From Amycolatopsis sp. QT-25 (GTDB lineage Bacteria; Actinomycetota; Actinomycetes; Mycobacteriales; Pseudonocardiaceae): 64,000 nt of DNA. Position 1 is the stretch's first letter. Each line of letters begins with the position of its first letter. Both the position numbers and the translations under genes were made by a program. The stretch is taken from assembly GCF_029369745.1 (NCBI RefSeq), contig NZ_CP120210.1, positions 1,240,001 through 1,304,000 on the forward strand, given 5' to 3'. The notes below the pieces were generated by a model. It ran no database searches. It saw only the letters and a program-made list of their open reading frames with translations, and had not been told where the DNA came from. Positions 1-9,076 of this stretch are shown piece by piece.

Positions 1-1503
1 GCGGCGTTCGGCCGGGGAGTCCTTGACGATCTGGGCCAGCTCGCTCGACACGAGCTTCTTCAGCACCGACTCGTCGTCGAGGATTTTCGACAGCTCGGCG
101 ATCTCCTCGCGCAGCTTGTCCTGCTCGGCCTCGAGTTCGATCCGGTCGTACTTCGTGAGCCGCCGCAGCGGGGTGTCCAGGATGTAGGTCGCCTGGATCT
201 CCGACAGCTTGAACCGCTTCATCAGGCCGTCCTTCGCGGCCGCGGCGTTCTCGCTCTCACGGATCAGCTTGATCACCTTGTCGATGTTGAGCAGGGCGAT
301 CAGCAGCGCGTCGACCAGGTGCAGCCGTTCCTCGCGCTTGCGGCGGCGGTACCTGGTCCGCCGGGTCACCACTTCGTACCGGTGCCGCAGGAACACCTCG
401 AGCAGCGGCTTGAGCCCCAGCGTCCGCGGCTGACCGTCCACGAGCACCAGGTTGTTGATGCCGAAGGACTGTTCGAGCGGCGTCAGCCGGTACAGGTCCG
501 CCAGCAGCGCCTGCGGGTTCACGCCAACCTTGCACTCGATGACCAGCCGCGTCCCGCTCTCCCGGTCCGTGAGGTCCTTGACGTCGGCGATCCCGGTGAG
601 CCGCTTGGACTTGTTGACCTCGTCGGTGATCTTCTCGATCACCTTCTCCGGGCCCACGCCGTACGGCAGTTCGGTGACGGTGATCGCCTGACGGCCGCGG
701 CTGCCTTCCAGCGGACCGGTCGTGGCGGTCGCCCGCATCCGGACCACGCCGCGGCCGGTTTCGTAGGCGCGGCGGACCTCGTCCAAGCCCAGCAGCGAAC
801 CACCCGTCGGCAGGTCGGGGCCGGGGACGAACTCCATCAGCTTGTCGAGGGTGGCGTTGGGATGGTGGATCAGCCACCGCGCGGCGCCGATCACCTCGGT
901 CAGGTTGTGCGGGATCATGTTGGTCGCCATCCCGACCGCGATCCCGGAGGTCCCGTTCACCAGCAGATTGGGGAACGCGGCGGGCAGCACCGTCGGCTCC
1001 TCGAGTGAGCCGTCGTAGTTGGGCCGGAAGTCGACGGTGTCCTCGCCGAGTTCGCCCACGAGCAGCATCGCTTCACGCGAAAGCCGGGCCTCGGTGTACC
1101 GTGAAGCGGCAGGCCCGTCGTCCGGGCTGCCGAAGTTCCCGTGCCCGTCGACCATGGGGACGTTGAGCGAGAAGTCCTGCGCGAGCCGGACCATCGCGTC
1201 GTAGATGGCGGCGTCGTTGTGCGGGTGGTACTTGCCCATCACATCGCCGACCACGCGGGCCGACTTCACGTATGCGTGCGTCGGCCGGTAGCCGTTCTCG
1301 TTCATCGAGTACATGATCCGGCGGTGCACCGGCTTCAGCCCGTCCCGCGCGTCCGGGAGCGCCCGCGAGTGGATGACCGAGTAGGCGTACTCCAGGTACG
1401 AGTCCTCGATCTCGGTCTTCAGTGAGTTGTCGAAGACGTTCGCGCCGGGCTTGTCGAACGCGGAGGGGTCGACCTTGGTGGTGGTGCCCTTACGGCGTGC
1501 CAT
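1..1503 (-). CDS. parC: DNA topoisomerase IV subunit A (ParC), C-terminal part cut off
   Basis: Breakage-reunion subunit of a type IIA topoisomerase, probably the decatenating topoisomerase IV. The visible 501 codons cover the winged-helix and tower domains. The conserved segment around RYTEARL places the catalytic tyrosine at residue 136, and [13 protein letters not shown] near residue 56 is a family hallmark. The gene runs off the window start in frame, so the C-terminal beta-pinwheel is not visible. An AAGGAGC ribosome site lies 8 nt before the ATG, and the gene follows parE after 29 bp, so the two form an operon. GyrA is the main alternative. The pairing with an EGDSALGSA-type B subunit in B-A order favours ParC, but without seeing the C-terminal GyrA box this stays an inference. 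Confidence 0.85.
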   Translation of the reverse strand, partial: MARRKGTTTKVDPSAFDKPGANVFDNSLKTEIEDSYLEYAYSVIHSRALPDARDGLKPVHRRIMYSMNENGYRPTHAYVKSARVVGDVMGKYHPHNDAAIYDAMVRLAQDFSLNVPMVDGHGNFGSPDDGPAASRYTEARLSREAMLLVGELGEDTVDFRPNYDGSLEEPTVLPAAFPNLLVNGTSGIAVGMATNMIPHNLTEVIGAARWLIHHPNATLDKLMEFVPGPDLPTGGSLLGLDEVRRAYETGRGVVRMRATATTGPLEGSRGRQAITVTELPYGVGPEKVIEKITDEVNKSKRLTGIADVKDLTDRESGTRLVIECKVGVNPQALLADLYRLTPLEQSFGINNLVLVDGQPRTLGLKPLLEVFLRHRYEVVTRRTRYRRRKREERLHLVDALLIALLNIDKVIKLIRESENAAAAKDGLMKRFKLSEIQATYILDTPLRRLTKYDRIELEAEQDKLREEIAELSKILDDESVLKKLVSSELAQIVKDSPAERR

Positions 1504-1532
1504 TGCTCAAAGCTCCTTGAATAGCAGCGAAA

Positions 1533-3584
1533 TCAGGCGTCGATGGCTTCGCGGTCGACCCGGTCGGAGGATTCGACCAGCCAGTTGCGGCGTGGTTCGA
1601 CCTTCTCGCCCATCAACAGTTCGAGCGCGTTCTCCGCGGCTTCGACGTCGTCGAGGGTGATGCGGCGGACCGAGCGGGTGGCGGGATTCATCGTGGTGTC
1701 CCACAGTTCGTCGGCGTCCATCTCGCCGAGACCCTTGAACCGCGGCACCGGCGTGACGATCTGCTTGCCCGCCCGCTCCAGTTCCGCGAACTTGGTCTCC
1801 ATCTCCTTCTGGGTGAAGGTGAAATGGGTCTCCGGGTTACGGCCCTTGGTGACCAGCTTGTGCAGCGGCGGCATCGCGGCGTAGAGCCTGCCGTCCTCGA
1901 TGACCGGCCGCATGTACTTGGCGAACAGCGTGATCAGCAGCGTGCGGATGTGCGAACCGTCGACGTCCGCGTCGGCCATCAGGATCACCCGGCCGTAACG
2001 CATGGTCGACAGCTCGAACGTGCGGCCGCTGCCCGCGCCGAGCACCTGCACGATCGAGGCGATCTCGGCGTTCTTCAAGGTGTCACCGAGCGACGCCTTC
2101 TGGACGTTCAGGATCTTGCCGCGCAAGGGAAGCAGTGCCTGGTACTCCGCCACCCGCGCCATCCGCGCCGAACCGAGCGCGCTGTCCCCCTCGACGAGGA
2201 ACAGTTCACTGCGGGCGACACCGGTGGTGCGGCAGTCGACCAGTTTCGGCGGCATGGCCGCGCCTTCGAGCGCCGTCTTGCGCCGGGCGGCGTCCTTCTG
2301 CTGCTTCTGGGTGAGGCGGACGCGTGCCGCGTCGACCACCTTCTGCAGCACGACCTTCGCCTCGGACTTGGTCTTGCGCTCCTCGGTCCAGGCCCGGATG
2401 TGCTTGTCGACGACGCCCTGGATGACGCGGGTGATCCCGGCGGTGGACAGCTCGTCCTTGGTCTGCGAGGTGAACTGCGGCTCCGGCAGCCGGACGTGGA
2501 CGACCGCCGTCATCCCTTCGAGGACGTCCTCGACGGTCGGCATGTCCTCCTTGGGCTTGAGCAGCCCGCGGGTTTTGGAAATGGCGTCCTGCAAGGCTTT
2601 CAGCACCGCGCGGTCGAAACCGCGGCGGTGCGTGCCGCCGTGCACGTTGCGGATGGTGTTGGTGAAGCATTCCACCGTGCGCTCGTAGCCGGTGCCCCAG
2701 CGCAGCGCGACCTCGATCTCCGCGTGACGTACCACATTGGACTGCATGACACCGCTGGCGTCGGCCGCGTTCTCCTTGTACGTGCCCTCGCCGTTGATGA
2801 TCAGCGTGTCGCAGACGGGTTTCTCGCTGTCCGGGGCGAGGAAGTCGACCATGTCGGCGAGGCCGTGGGGGAAGTGGAAGGTCTCTTCACTGATCGAATC
2901 GTCGACGGCGGTGCGCAGCACATACGTGACGCCGGGGACCAGGAACGCGGTGTTGCGCATCTTCGCGCGGACGCCCTCGACGTCGAGCGCGGCGCCGCTC
3001 TCGAAGTAACGCGAGTCGTACCAGTACCGGATCGACGTGCCCGAGCGCTCGCCGCGCTTCATCTTCCCGGTGGCGTTCAGCCCGGACTTGCGGGTGAACT
3101 TGGCCTTCGGACCGGGCCCGTCGAAGACGCCGGGGACGCCGTGCGCGAACGACATCTGGTGGACCTTGCCGTTCTGTTTCACCGTGACGTCGAAGCGGTG
3201 CGACAGCGCGTTCACCGCCGAAGCGCCGACGCCGTGCAGACCGCCGGAGGTCTTGTAACCCGAACCGCCGAACTTGCCGCCGGCGTGCAGCCTCGTCAGC
3301 ACCAGCTCGACCCCGGACAATCCGGATTTGGCGTGGATGCCGGTGGGGATGCCGCGGCCGTCGTCGTCGACCTGGACGCTGCCGTCGGCGTGCAGGGTGA
3401 CCACGATCTTCGTGGCGTGACCCGCCACCCCCTCGTCGGTCGAGTTGTCCACGACCTCGGAGAACAGGTGGTTGATGCCCCGGCTGTCGGTGGAGCCGAT
3501 GTACATCCCGGGGCGCTTGCGGACCGCTTCCAGACCCTCGAGATGCGTCAGGTCGTCGGCCCCGTACAGGGTCTCAGCAGTCAC
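1533..3584 (-). CDS. parE: DNA topoisomerase IV subunit B (ParE)
   Basis: ATPase subunit of topoisomerase IV, 683 aa. The N-terminal GHKL ATPase shows EVVDNSTDEG (N box), DDGRGIPTG and GLHGVGASAVNALS. The C-terminal TOPRIM domain shows LFLVEGDSALGSA and ADADVDGSHIRTLL, which hold the Mg-binding acidic residues. The end of the protein carries the KGLGEMDADELWDTTM and GEKVEPRR motifs typical of the B-subunit tail. Translation starts at GTG, with AGGAGAAG just upstream. It lies 29 bp upstream of parC on the same strand. Length and motif order are complete. Assignment to ParE rather than GyrB is inferred, because actinomycetes with both pairs usually keep gyrB-gyrA near oriC with dnaN and recF, and none of those is present here. 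Confidence 0.88.
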   Translation of the reverse strand: MTAETLYGADDLTHLEGLEAVRKRPGMYIGSTDSRGINHLFSEVVDNSTDEGVAGHATKIVVTLHADGSVQVDDDGRGIPTGIHAKSGLSGVELVLTRLHAGGKFGGSGYKTSGGLHGVGASAVNALSHRFDVTVKQNGKVHQMSFAHGVPGVFDGPGPKAKFTRKSGLNATGKMKRGERSGTSIRYWYDSRYFESGAALDVEGVRAKMRNTAFLVPGVTYVLRTAVDDSISEETFHFPHGLADMVDFLAPDSEKPVCDTLIINGEGTYKENAADASGVMQSNVVRHAEIEVALRWGTGYERTVECFTNTIRNVHGGTHRRGFDRAVLKALQDAISKTRGLLKPKEDMPTVEDVLEGMTAVVHVRLPEPQFTSQTKDELSTAGITRVIQGVVDKHIRAWTEERKTKSEAKVVLQKVVDAARVRLTQKQQKDAARRKTALEGAAMPPKLVDCRTTGVARSELFLVEGDSALGSARMARVAEYQALLPLRGKILNVQKASLGDTLKNAEIASIVQVLGAGSGRTFELSTMRYGRVILMADADVDGSHIRTLLITLFAKYMRPVIEDGRLYAAMPPLHKLVTKGRNPETHFTFTQKEMETKFAELERAGKQIVTPVPRFKGLGEMDADELWDTTMNPATRSVRRITLDDVEAAENALELLMGEKVEPRRNWLVESSDRVDREAIDA

Positions 3585-3814
3585 TGGGTACTTCTCCTGG
3601 AGTCATGGCTCGCGAACTAGCTCGTGGAGGTGGTGTTCAACGCGACACCGTACTGGAGGATATCCGCCCCCTCCGACAGCTTCGGCCTCCCGAGCCTCCG
3701 GTGTGGCGGATCACGCCGTCCCGGTGGCCGGGTCACGGGTGGGGAAAGCAACTTCCTCACGGTACGGATGAGGCGTTATCGTTCCCGGTGTCACAGGGTG
3801 ACGGGGGGAAGAAG

Positions 3815-4756
3815 GTGACCGTCGGAGTCGGTCCCACACGCGTCTCGACCGCACAACGCGTCGTGAGTCTCTGGTATTTCGTGGTGGTCGTCGGGTCGTT
3901 CGGCATGCTCGCGGTGATCCCGGTCGCGCACGCCGCGATCCGGTTGCGGCGCGGGGTGCTCTGGTTGTTCGTGCTGGGCTACGGCGGTGTCGCCGTCGGG
4001 ATGACGTTCCTGCTCGAACGGGCGGCGGCGGAGGGCGAGTCGGCGGCGATGCTGTCGTTCGCCTGGCTCTTCGGCACGATCCTCTTCGTCACCGTGGCCT
4101 GTGTCCACCTCGCCCTGCTGCGGACGAAGATCCTCTACCCGCCGCAGACGGCGTGGGTCGAGTCCGGCATGCACTGCGGGTTGTTCTCCATCGACATCGC
4201 CGGCTTCGGCCAGGTCGGGCGCAGCAGCGAGATCTTCGTGCGAGTCCGGAAGATGCTCTTCGGCCTGCTGGCCGAAGCCTTCGAAGCCAGCGGCATCGCC
4301 TGGGACGCCTGCCTGAAGCGCGACACCGGCGACGGCATGATCGTCGTGGTCCCGCCGCATTTCCCGAAGTTCCGCCTGGTGTACCCGCTGGTTTCCCGGC
4401 TGACCGCGGAACTGGCCAAATACAACGTGGTCACCGAGGCCGGCCTGCGGATCCGGGTGCGGGTGGCCATCCACGCCGGCGAGATCGCGCTCGACGAGTA
4501 CGGCGTGACGGGACGGCCGAAGGTGCTGCTCGCCCGGCTCCTCGATTCGCGGGTGCTGCGCGACGCGCTCGCCGCGGCGCCGGACGAGTCACCCGTGGTG
4601 GTGCTCGTCTCGGACCGGTTCCACGAGGACGTCCAGGACCAGGGCGGCCCCGGTCTCGACACGATGAGTTACCGGCAGGTGCTCGTGCACGAGAAGGAGA
4701 CCGAGGTCCGCGCCTGGCTGCACGTCCCGGAACCGGTGCTCAGAGGGCTGCCGTGA
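3815..4756 (+). CDS. membrane protein with degenerate class III nucleotidyl-cyclase-like domain
   Basis: Protein of 313 aa with three predicted N-terminal membrane helices (VVSLWYFVVVVGSFGMLAV, VLWLFVLGYGGVAVGMTFLL and a third ending VACVHLALL). A cytoplasmic domain follows that resembles class III adenylate/guanylate cyclases: GLFSIDIAGFGQ matches the first metal-binding strand, RDTGDGMIVVVP the GDG hairpin, and VRVAIHAGEI the core strand. The usual purine-specifying and transition-state Asn/Arg segment is not obvious, so activity is doubtful; it may be a sensor or pseudo-cyclase. The start is a GTG preceded by a GGGGGGAAGAAG site; another in-frame GTG lies at 3788. The last 17 bp overlap the end of the convergent GH76 gene. 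Function unknown. Confidence 0.6.
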   Translation: MTVGVGPTRVSTAQRVVSLWYFVVVVGSFGMLAVIPVAHAAIRLRRGVLWLFVLGYGGVAVGMTFLLERAAAEGESAAMLSFAWLFGTILFVTVACVHLALLRTKILYPPQTAWVESGMHCGLFSIDIAGFGQVGRSSEIFVRVRKMLFGLLAEAFEASGIAWDACLKRDTGDGMIVVVPPHFPKFRLVYPLVSRLTAELAKYNVVTEAGLRIRVRVAIHAGEIALDEYGVTGRPKVLLARLLDSRVLRDALAAAPDESPVVVLVSDRFHEDVQDQGGPGLDTMSYRQVLVHEKETEVRAWLHVPEPVLRGLP

Positions 4757-6164
4757 GGACCTCCAGCGCACTGTGCTGACGGGCGGCGTCGATCCTGTCG
4801 ACCGGCCCCGACCAGTGCAGCCCGTGCTGATCGAGCGACGTGCGGTTGTTCGCGGTCGTCGCGTTCGCTTGACGGGTCAGGTAAGCGCGGTACGGCCTGT
4901 CCGTCAGCGCCCGGTCCAGCTCACCGAGCCCCCTGACGTACGCGCCCTTGAACGACGGCCCGTCGGCACCGCAGTCGCCGGACTCGCACGGGTCGCGCAG
5001 GATCCCGTTCGTGTGCAGCAGTGCCGTCGTGGTGGAGGCGTCCGCGAGCCGCCGGGCCGTGGTGAGCAGGGCGGCGTCGCCGGTCGCGCGGTTCAGTTCG
5101 ACCAGCGCGCCGAGGACGATTCCCTGGTTGTAACTCCAGACGGCCTGGCCGTTGTTGGCGCAGGAGGAGTTCAGCCCGTCGTTGACCAGGGCGCCGCCGT
5201 TGATCATGCCGCTCGCGCGGAACCAGTCCCAGACCTCGCGTGCCCGCCCGAGCTGGACGGTGTCTCCGGGAAGCCGGTTGTGCAGTGACGCGGCCACTTT
5301 CACGTACAGCTCGTTGGTGACGGCGTTCTTGTACGTCTTCGCCGTCGACCACCAGAGGCCACCGCCGCAGGTCCCGTCGCGGTAGGAGTACATGTAGTTC
5401 GCCGCGACGACCGCGGTGTCGAGGTAGCGGCGGTCCTTGGTGAGGTCGTAGGCGCGGATCCAGGCGAGCGCCCACCAGCCGGTGTCGTCGATGTACTCGT
5501 TCGTGAAGTTGCCGCCGCGGTTGCGGTCGAAGGTGTTGCCGATGGCGTAGCGGTAGTTCGGCGAACCGGTTCGGCCGCTGTAGTCGAGGATCGCGGTGAG
5601 CGCGTTCGCCGAATTCCACCAGCCCGTGGTCTGCCAGAGCCCCGTGCCGTTGTCGTAGAACTGCATGAGCGCCGTCGCCGCGGCCTCGGCGCGGTCGTTC
5701 GCGGCGACCGTGGTGCGAAACCACGACGTGCAGGCGATTTCCGGCCGGTTGCCTGCTTTTCCGCAGGCACGCAAGGCGCCGAAACGATGGGTGGCTGGGT
5801 CGTCGACGTTGAACATCAGCGTTCGCCAGCCGCGTTGGCCGGCAGGGATCTTCGTGTCACCGATCCGGCTGTCGCCCGCCCAGGTGCGGCCGCCGTCGAA
5901 GGAACGGTCGAGCCAGACCTCGTCGCCGGGGTCACCGCCGGTGATACCGCCCCAGCCCATGTCGTCGCCGTCGGAGAGATGCAGCGTGATGGCCCGGCCC
6001 CACACCGTCGCCGTGCCGGGTCTTCTTTCACCGACGGCCAACGCTGGGTCGCGACTGTCGCAGTACTTGGCGCAGATCGTCGCCGCGACGGTGGGTTCGG
6101 GAGGGGGCGTGGCCGGCGTGAGAACCGATGTCAACGTTGTCACAAGCAGAGAGGTGATCCACAT
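4740..6164 (-). CDS. secreted glycoside hydrolase family 76 (endo-alpha-1,6-mannanase-like)
   Basis: Probable exported hydrolase of alpha-1,6-linked mannan, about 474 aa. A short hydrophobic leader (MWITSLLVTTLTSVL) suggests a signal peptide. Residues about 40-150 form an extra N-terminal region with an Asp-box-like DRSFDGGRTW. The alpha/alpha-barrel GH76 domain follows, with the paired catalytic aspartates at about residues 226-227 in NEYIDDTGWWALAWI and other family segments such as WWNSANALTAILDYS and SYNQGIVLGALVEL. The ATG at 6164 was chosen because it puts the hydrophobic leader first; a GTG at 6188 is also in frame and neither has a clear ribosome site. Convergent with, and overlapping, the preceding gene. 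Targets could be fungal mannan or actinobacterial lipomannan. Confidence 0.8.
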   Translation of the reverse strand: MWITSLLVTTLTSVLTPATPPPEPTVAATICAKYCDSRDPALAVGERRPGTATVWGRAITLHLSDGDDMGWGGITGGDPGDEVWLDRSFDGGRTWAGDSRIGDTKIPAGQRGWRTLMFNVDDPATHRFGALRACGKAGNRPEIACTSWFRTTVAANDRAEAAATALMQFYDNGTGLWQTTGWWNSANALTAILDYSGRTGSPNYRYAIGNTFDRNRGGNFTNEYIDDTGWWALAWIRAYDLTKDRRYLDTAVVAANYMYSYRDGTCGGGLWWSTAKTYKNAVTNELYVKVAASLHNRLPGDTVQLGRAREVWDWFRASGMINGGALVNDGLNSSCANNGQAVWSYNQGIVLGALVELNRATGDAALLTTARRLADASTTTALLHTNGILRDPCESGDCGADGPSFKGAYVRGLGELDRALTDRPYRAYLTRQANATTANNRTSLDQHGLHWSGPVDRIDAARQHSALEVLTAAL

Positions 6165-6300
6165 GGGTTCGAGTGTGAGTGCGGCCACTATCGCGGACGA
6201 TCAAGTCACTCGTTCGGCTCGCGTCGATGGTCTGGAATACTTCTTGCGCGCGTAAGGTTGAACGCTCAAGCAACGTAAACCCCGGCCCAGGGAGCAGGTC

Positions 6301-7374
6301 ATGCAGTTCGGAATCTTCACGGTGGGCGATGTGACGACCGACCCGACCACCGGGGAGGCGCCCAGCGAGTACGAGCGGATCAAGGCGATGGTGCGCATCG
6401 CGCTCAAGGCCGAAGAAGTCGGCCTCGACGTCTTCGCGACCGGCGAACACCACAACCTGCCCTTCGTGCCGTCTTCGCCGACGACGATGCTCGGCTACAT
6501 CGCCGCGCGGACGTCGAAGATCATCCTTTCCACTTCGACCACGCTGATCACCACGAACGACCCGGTGAAGATCGCCGAGGACTTCGCGATGCTCCAGCAC
6601 CTCGCCGACGGCCGCGTGGACCTGATGATGGGCCGCGGCAACACCGGCCCGGTGTATCCGTGGTTCGGGCAGGACATCCGCCAGGGCATTCCGCTGGCCA
6701 TCGAGAACTACCACCTGCTGCACCGGTTGTGGCGCGAGGACGTGGTCAGCTGGTCCGGCAAGTTCCGGACGCCGCTGCAGGAGTTCACCTCCACCCCGCG
6801 GCCGCTCGACGGTGTGCCGCCGTTCGTGTGGCACGGCTCGATCCGCAGCCCGGAGATCGCGGAACAGGCCGCCTATTACGGTGACGGGTTCTTCGCGAAC
6901 CACATCTTCTGGCCCAAGGAGCACTTCCAGTCGTTGATCGGCCTGTACCGCGAGCGGTACGAGCACTACGGGCACGGCAAGGCGGACCAGGCCATCGTCG
7001 GTCTCGGCGGCCAGGTGTTCCTGCGGCCGAGGTCGCAGGACGCGGTGCGGGAGTTCCGGCCGTACTTCGACAACGCGCCGGTGTACGGGCACGGGCCGTC
7101 GCTGGAGGAGTTCACCGAGCAGACACCGCTGACCGTCGGCAGCCCGCAAGAGGTGATCGACAAGACGCTGACCTTCCGCGAGCACTTCGGCGACTACCAG
7201 CGTCAACTGTTCCTGATGGACCACGCCGGACTGCCGCTGAAGACCGTGCTGGAGCAGCTCGATCTACTCGGCGAGCACGTGATCCCGGTGTTGCGCAAGG
7301 AACTCGACTCGCTTCGCCCGGCGCACGTGCCCGAGGCTCCCACGCACGCTTCTCGTTCGGGGGTCTTGGCATGA
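6301..7374 (+). CDS. luciferase-like FMN-dependent monooxygenase (CE1758-type)
   Basis: Flavin-dependent TIM-barrel oxidoreductase of the bacterial luciferase family, 357 aa. The family signature is clear in ALKAEEVGLDVFATGEHH, AARTSKIILSTSTTLI and LADGRVDLMMGRGNTGPVYPW. Its sequence and its fusion-like coupling with the next gene (ATGA overlap) match the LLM pair in which a CE1758-type monooxygenase works with a CE1759-type FMN reductase. The reductase would supply reduced FMN, so this enzyme would use FMNH2 and O2; the substrate is unknown. GGGAGCAGGTC immediately precedes the ATG. The C-terminal 20 residues are low-complexity. Confidence 0.85.
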   Translation: MQFGIFTVGDVTTDPTTGEAPSEYERIKAMVRIALKAEEVGLDVFATGEHHNLPFVPSSPTTMLGYIAARTSKIILSTSTTLITTNDPVKIAEDFAMLQHLADGRVDLMMGRGNTGPVYPWFGQDIRQGIPLAIENYHLLHRLWREDVVSWSGKFRTPLQEFTSTPRPLDGVPPFVWHGSIRSPEIAEQAAYYGDGFFANHIFWPKEHFQSLIGLYRERYEHYGHGKADQAIVGLGGQVFLRPRSQDAVREFRPYFDNAPVYGHGPSLEEFTEQTPLTVGSPQEVIDKTLTFREHFGDYQRQLFLMDHAGLPLKTVLEQLDLLGEHVIPVLRKELDSLRPAHVPEAPTHASRSGVLA

Positions 7375-7970
7375 CGACGATCGCTGTCGTGACCGCGGGC
7401 TTGAGCCGGCCGTCCTCGACGCGGCTGCTCGCCGACAAGCTCGCCGCGGCGGTCTCCTCCGCGCTGCCGGACGTGGAGATCGAAGTGATCGAACTGCGCG
7501 ACCTGGCCATCGACGTCACGAAGAACATGCTGACCGGATTCCCCTCCCCGGCCCTGCGCGCGGCCATCGACACGGTGACCGCCGCGGACGGCCTGATCGC
7601 CGTGACGCCGGTGTTCACCGCGTCGTACAGCGGGCTGTTCAAATCGTTCTTCGACGTGCTGGACCAGAAAGCACTCGACGGCAAACCGGTGCTGATCGGC
7701 GCCACCGGGGGAACCGAACGGCACTCGCTCGTGCTCGACTTCGCACTGCGTCCGCTCTTCGCCTACCTCCGCGCCGAGCCTGTCGCGACGGCGGTGTACG
7801 CGGCTTCGTCGGACTGGGCGTCTCCAGGGAATCTCGACACGCGGGCTTCGCGGGCGGGGCGGGAGTTCGCCTCGCGGTTGTCCTCGGCGGGGACGGCCGC
7901 GGCGGGGACGGCCGCGGTGCCGGACGACGGGTTCGTGCCGTTCGAGCAGCTGCTGCGCGCGGGGGAGTGA
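7371..7970 (+). CDS. NAD(P)H-dependent FMN reductase partner (CE1759-type)
   Basis: Flavodoxin-fold flavin reductase, 199 aa, that probably delivers FMNH2 to the upstream luciferase-like monooxygenase. The N-terminal strand and phosphate loop read TIAVVTAGLSRPSSTRLLADKL, and the flavin-binding region reads TPVFTASYSGLFKSFFDVLD, as in NADPH-dependent FMN reductases. The start codon overlaps the monooxygenase stop as ATGA, a translational coupling that supports a two-component system. The last residues (from about SSAGTAAAGTAAVPDD) are Ala-rich. The stop codon forms the first bases of a dispersed 17-bp palindrome. Confidence 0.85.
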   Translation: MTTIAVVTAGLSRPSSTRLLADKLAAAVSSALPDVEIEVIELRDLAIDVTKNMLTGFPSPALRAAIDTVTAADGLIAVTPVFTASYSGLFKSFFDVLDQKALDGKPVLIGATGGTERHSLVLDFALRPLFAYLRAEPVATAVYAASSDWASPGNLDTRASRAGREFASRLSSAGTAAAGTAAVPDDGFVPFEQLLRAGE

Positions 7971-7986
7971 GCAAGGGACCTTTGCT
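7970..7986. repeat. 17-bp dispersed palindrome, copy 1
   Basis: AGCAAGGGACCTTTGCT is a near-perfect palindrome that begins on the last base of the FMN reductase stop codon. The exact reverse complement occurs at 10202-10218 and 25276-25292, so it is a dispersed element rather than a chance hairpin. In this position it could help end transcription. Confidence 0.7.
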
Positions 7987-8025
7987 GTCGCCGGTGAGCG
8001 CTGGGGCTGATCGCAGGTCTGTGGC

Positions 8026-8062
8026 GGCCTCCTTTTCTACGCTGAAGGCATGGAAGGAGGCC
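8026..8062. repeat. GGCCTCCTT hairpin, dispersed-repeat relative
   Basis: Arms GGCCTCCTT (8026-8034) and AAGGAGGCC (8054-8062) are exact inverted repeats around a 19-nt loop. The same core, AAGGAGGCCTTC, recurs in the hairpin at 11154-11200, so this is a member of the same repeat family. Confidence 0.65.
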
Positions 8063-8117
8063 TTCGCGTACTTCGGCAAAGTGAGGATGGGGTTCGCCGG
8101 TGCGCCTGGGGCGACCG

Positions 8118-8180
8118 TGGAGTACATGAAGGCCCCCTTCCTTGCGTCTAGCGCAAGGAAGGGGGCCTTCATGTACTCCA
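8118..8180. repeat. 63-bp hairpin repeat with perfect 29-bp arms
   Basis: Arms at 8118-8146 and 8152-8180 are perfect inverted repeats of 29 bp around the 5-nt loop TCTAG. The core GAAGGCCCCCTTCCTTGCG recurs at 25177-25223 and 58074-58130. There is no T-tract. It lies far from any gene end, so it behaves as an autonomous repeat as well as a possible terminator. Confidence 0.8.
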
Positions 8181-8585
8181 GCGAGAGAGAACCACGGCGG
8201 CGGCATAGCGGACACTGGGATCACTTGTGGACTGTGAGGTCGCGCCAGGCCCTGCGGCGATTCGCGCCTGCCTCCGACTTCCGTACGCCAAGATTGCGCC
8301 TCTCGATAACCCGAACCGCTCGCGACCCCCGCGCGAAACGCTCAAATCGGGCGCCAATACTCGTTTCGAAGTCCCCTGTGGACAGTCAACGGTGGCCTGA
8401 GTTTTCGGCGAGTTTGTTTACGCATCCAGTGCGCCCGACCCCGCGCAAACTGTACATGTGCTCGGCGATCGGCCCGCCAGAGAACGTCCTCAAGGGACAG
8501 TCGGCCCGATGGCGGCCAAGTTCGCGCCGCGAGAGCCCCTTGCCTCGGTGCCCGCGTCCACCCTCGCCCCGCACGGGGACGGAAC

Positions 8586-8926
8586 TCAGGGGGTAGGCCA
8601 GATCGGCCGGATTTCGATGGTCGCGAACCTCGTGACCGGATGCGTCGACACGATCTCGATCGCCTCGTCGAGATCGGCGCACTCGATCAGGTCGTAGCCG
8701 AGGATCTGTTCCTTCGTCTTTGCGAAGGGCCCATCCGAGACGAGCAGGTCGCCGTCGCGGTGGCGCACGGTGGTCGCGGTGGCCGCCGACCGGAGCCTGC
8801 TGCCGGACAACCGCACCCCGCGAGCGGTCATCTCGTCGACCCACGCCTGCGTCTTTTCGTCCATCGGCTCGGCGCAGTCGTCGCGCCCGGGAACGGGGTC
8901 CCGCAGATCAGCGACAGGTAGCGCAT
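8586..8926 (-). pseudogene. YCII/DGPF-family protein gene, apparently frameshifted
   Basis: The 92-aa frame ending at 8586 (MDEKTQAWVDEM to IEIRPIWPTP) contains the YCII/DGPF hallmark DGPFAKTKEQ and the ATATTVRHRDG strand, but lacks the first beta strand of the fold. That strand is encoded just upstream in another frame: an ATG at 8926 reads MRYLSLICGTPFPG and then leaves frame. One extra base in the C-run around 8895 would join them as MRYLSLICGTPVPGRDDCAEPMDEKTQAWV. So this is either a frameshifted gene, a sequencing error in a homopolymer, or a short protein starting at the ATG at 8864. The biochemical role of the family is poorly defined; members often accompany ECF sigma factors. Confidence 0.65.
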
Positions 8927-9076
8927 CAGTCCTCCATCTCCAGGTGGTTCATCACCCCGACGAACGGTTTCGCGCGAAACAGACGGCTCCCGCGAAGGTA
9001 CTCGTGCTCGGCCGGACCAGCGCGTTCCCCGTCGGACCGGCACAATCGACGGAAAGGCGACGGCGAGGAGACGACG

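Larger units (their letters stand above)
7971..8585. other. 615-bp non-coding, repeat-rich gap
   Basis: Between the FMN reductase and the YCII remnant I see no convincing gene. The open frames here read through the palindromes and have no ribosome site or family match. The gap holds the 17-bp palindrome, a GGCCTCCTT/AAGGAGGCC hairpin and a 63-bp perfect hairpin. From about 8181 to 8585 I see only unique, lower-GC sequence without a recognisable motif. Confidence 0.6.

Noticed and set aside
1824..3620. 598-codon frame antisense to parE, and many similar long antisense frames
   Set aside because: High-GC codon bias leaves the opposite strand open; the translations are Arg/Asp/Gly-rich and match no family, whereas parE has all its motifs.
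7967..8596. 209-codon open frame through the repeat-rich gap
   Set aside because: It translates both arms of the palindromic repeats, has no ribosome site or recognisable domain, and overlaps the FMN reductase stop.
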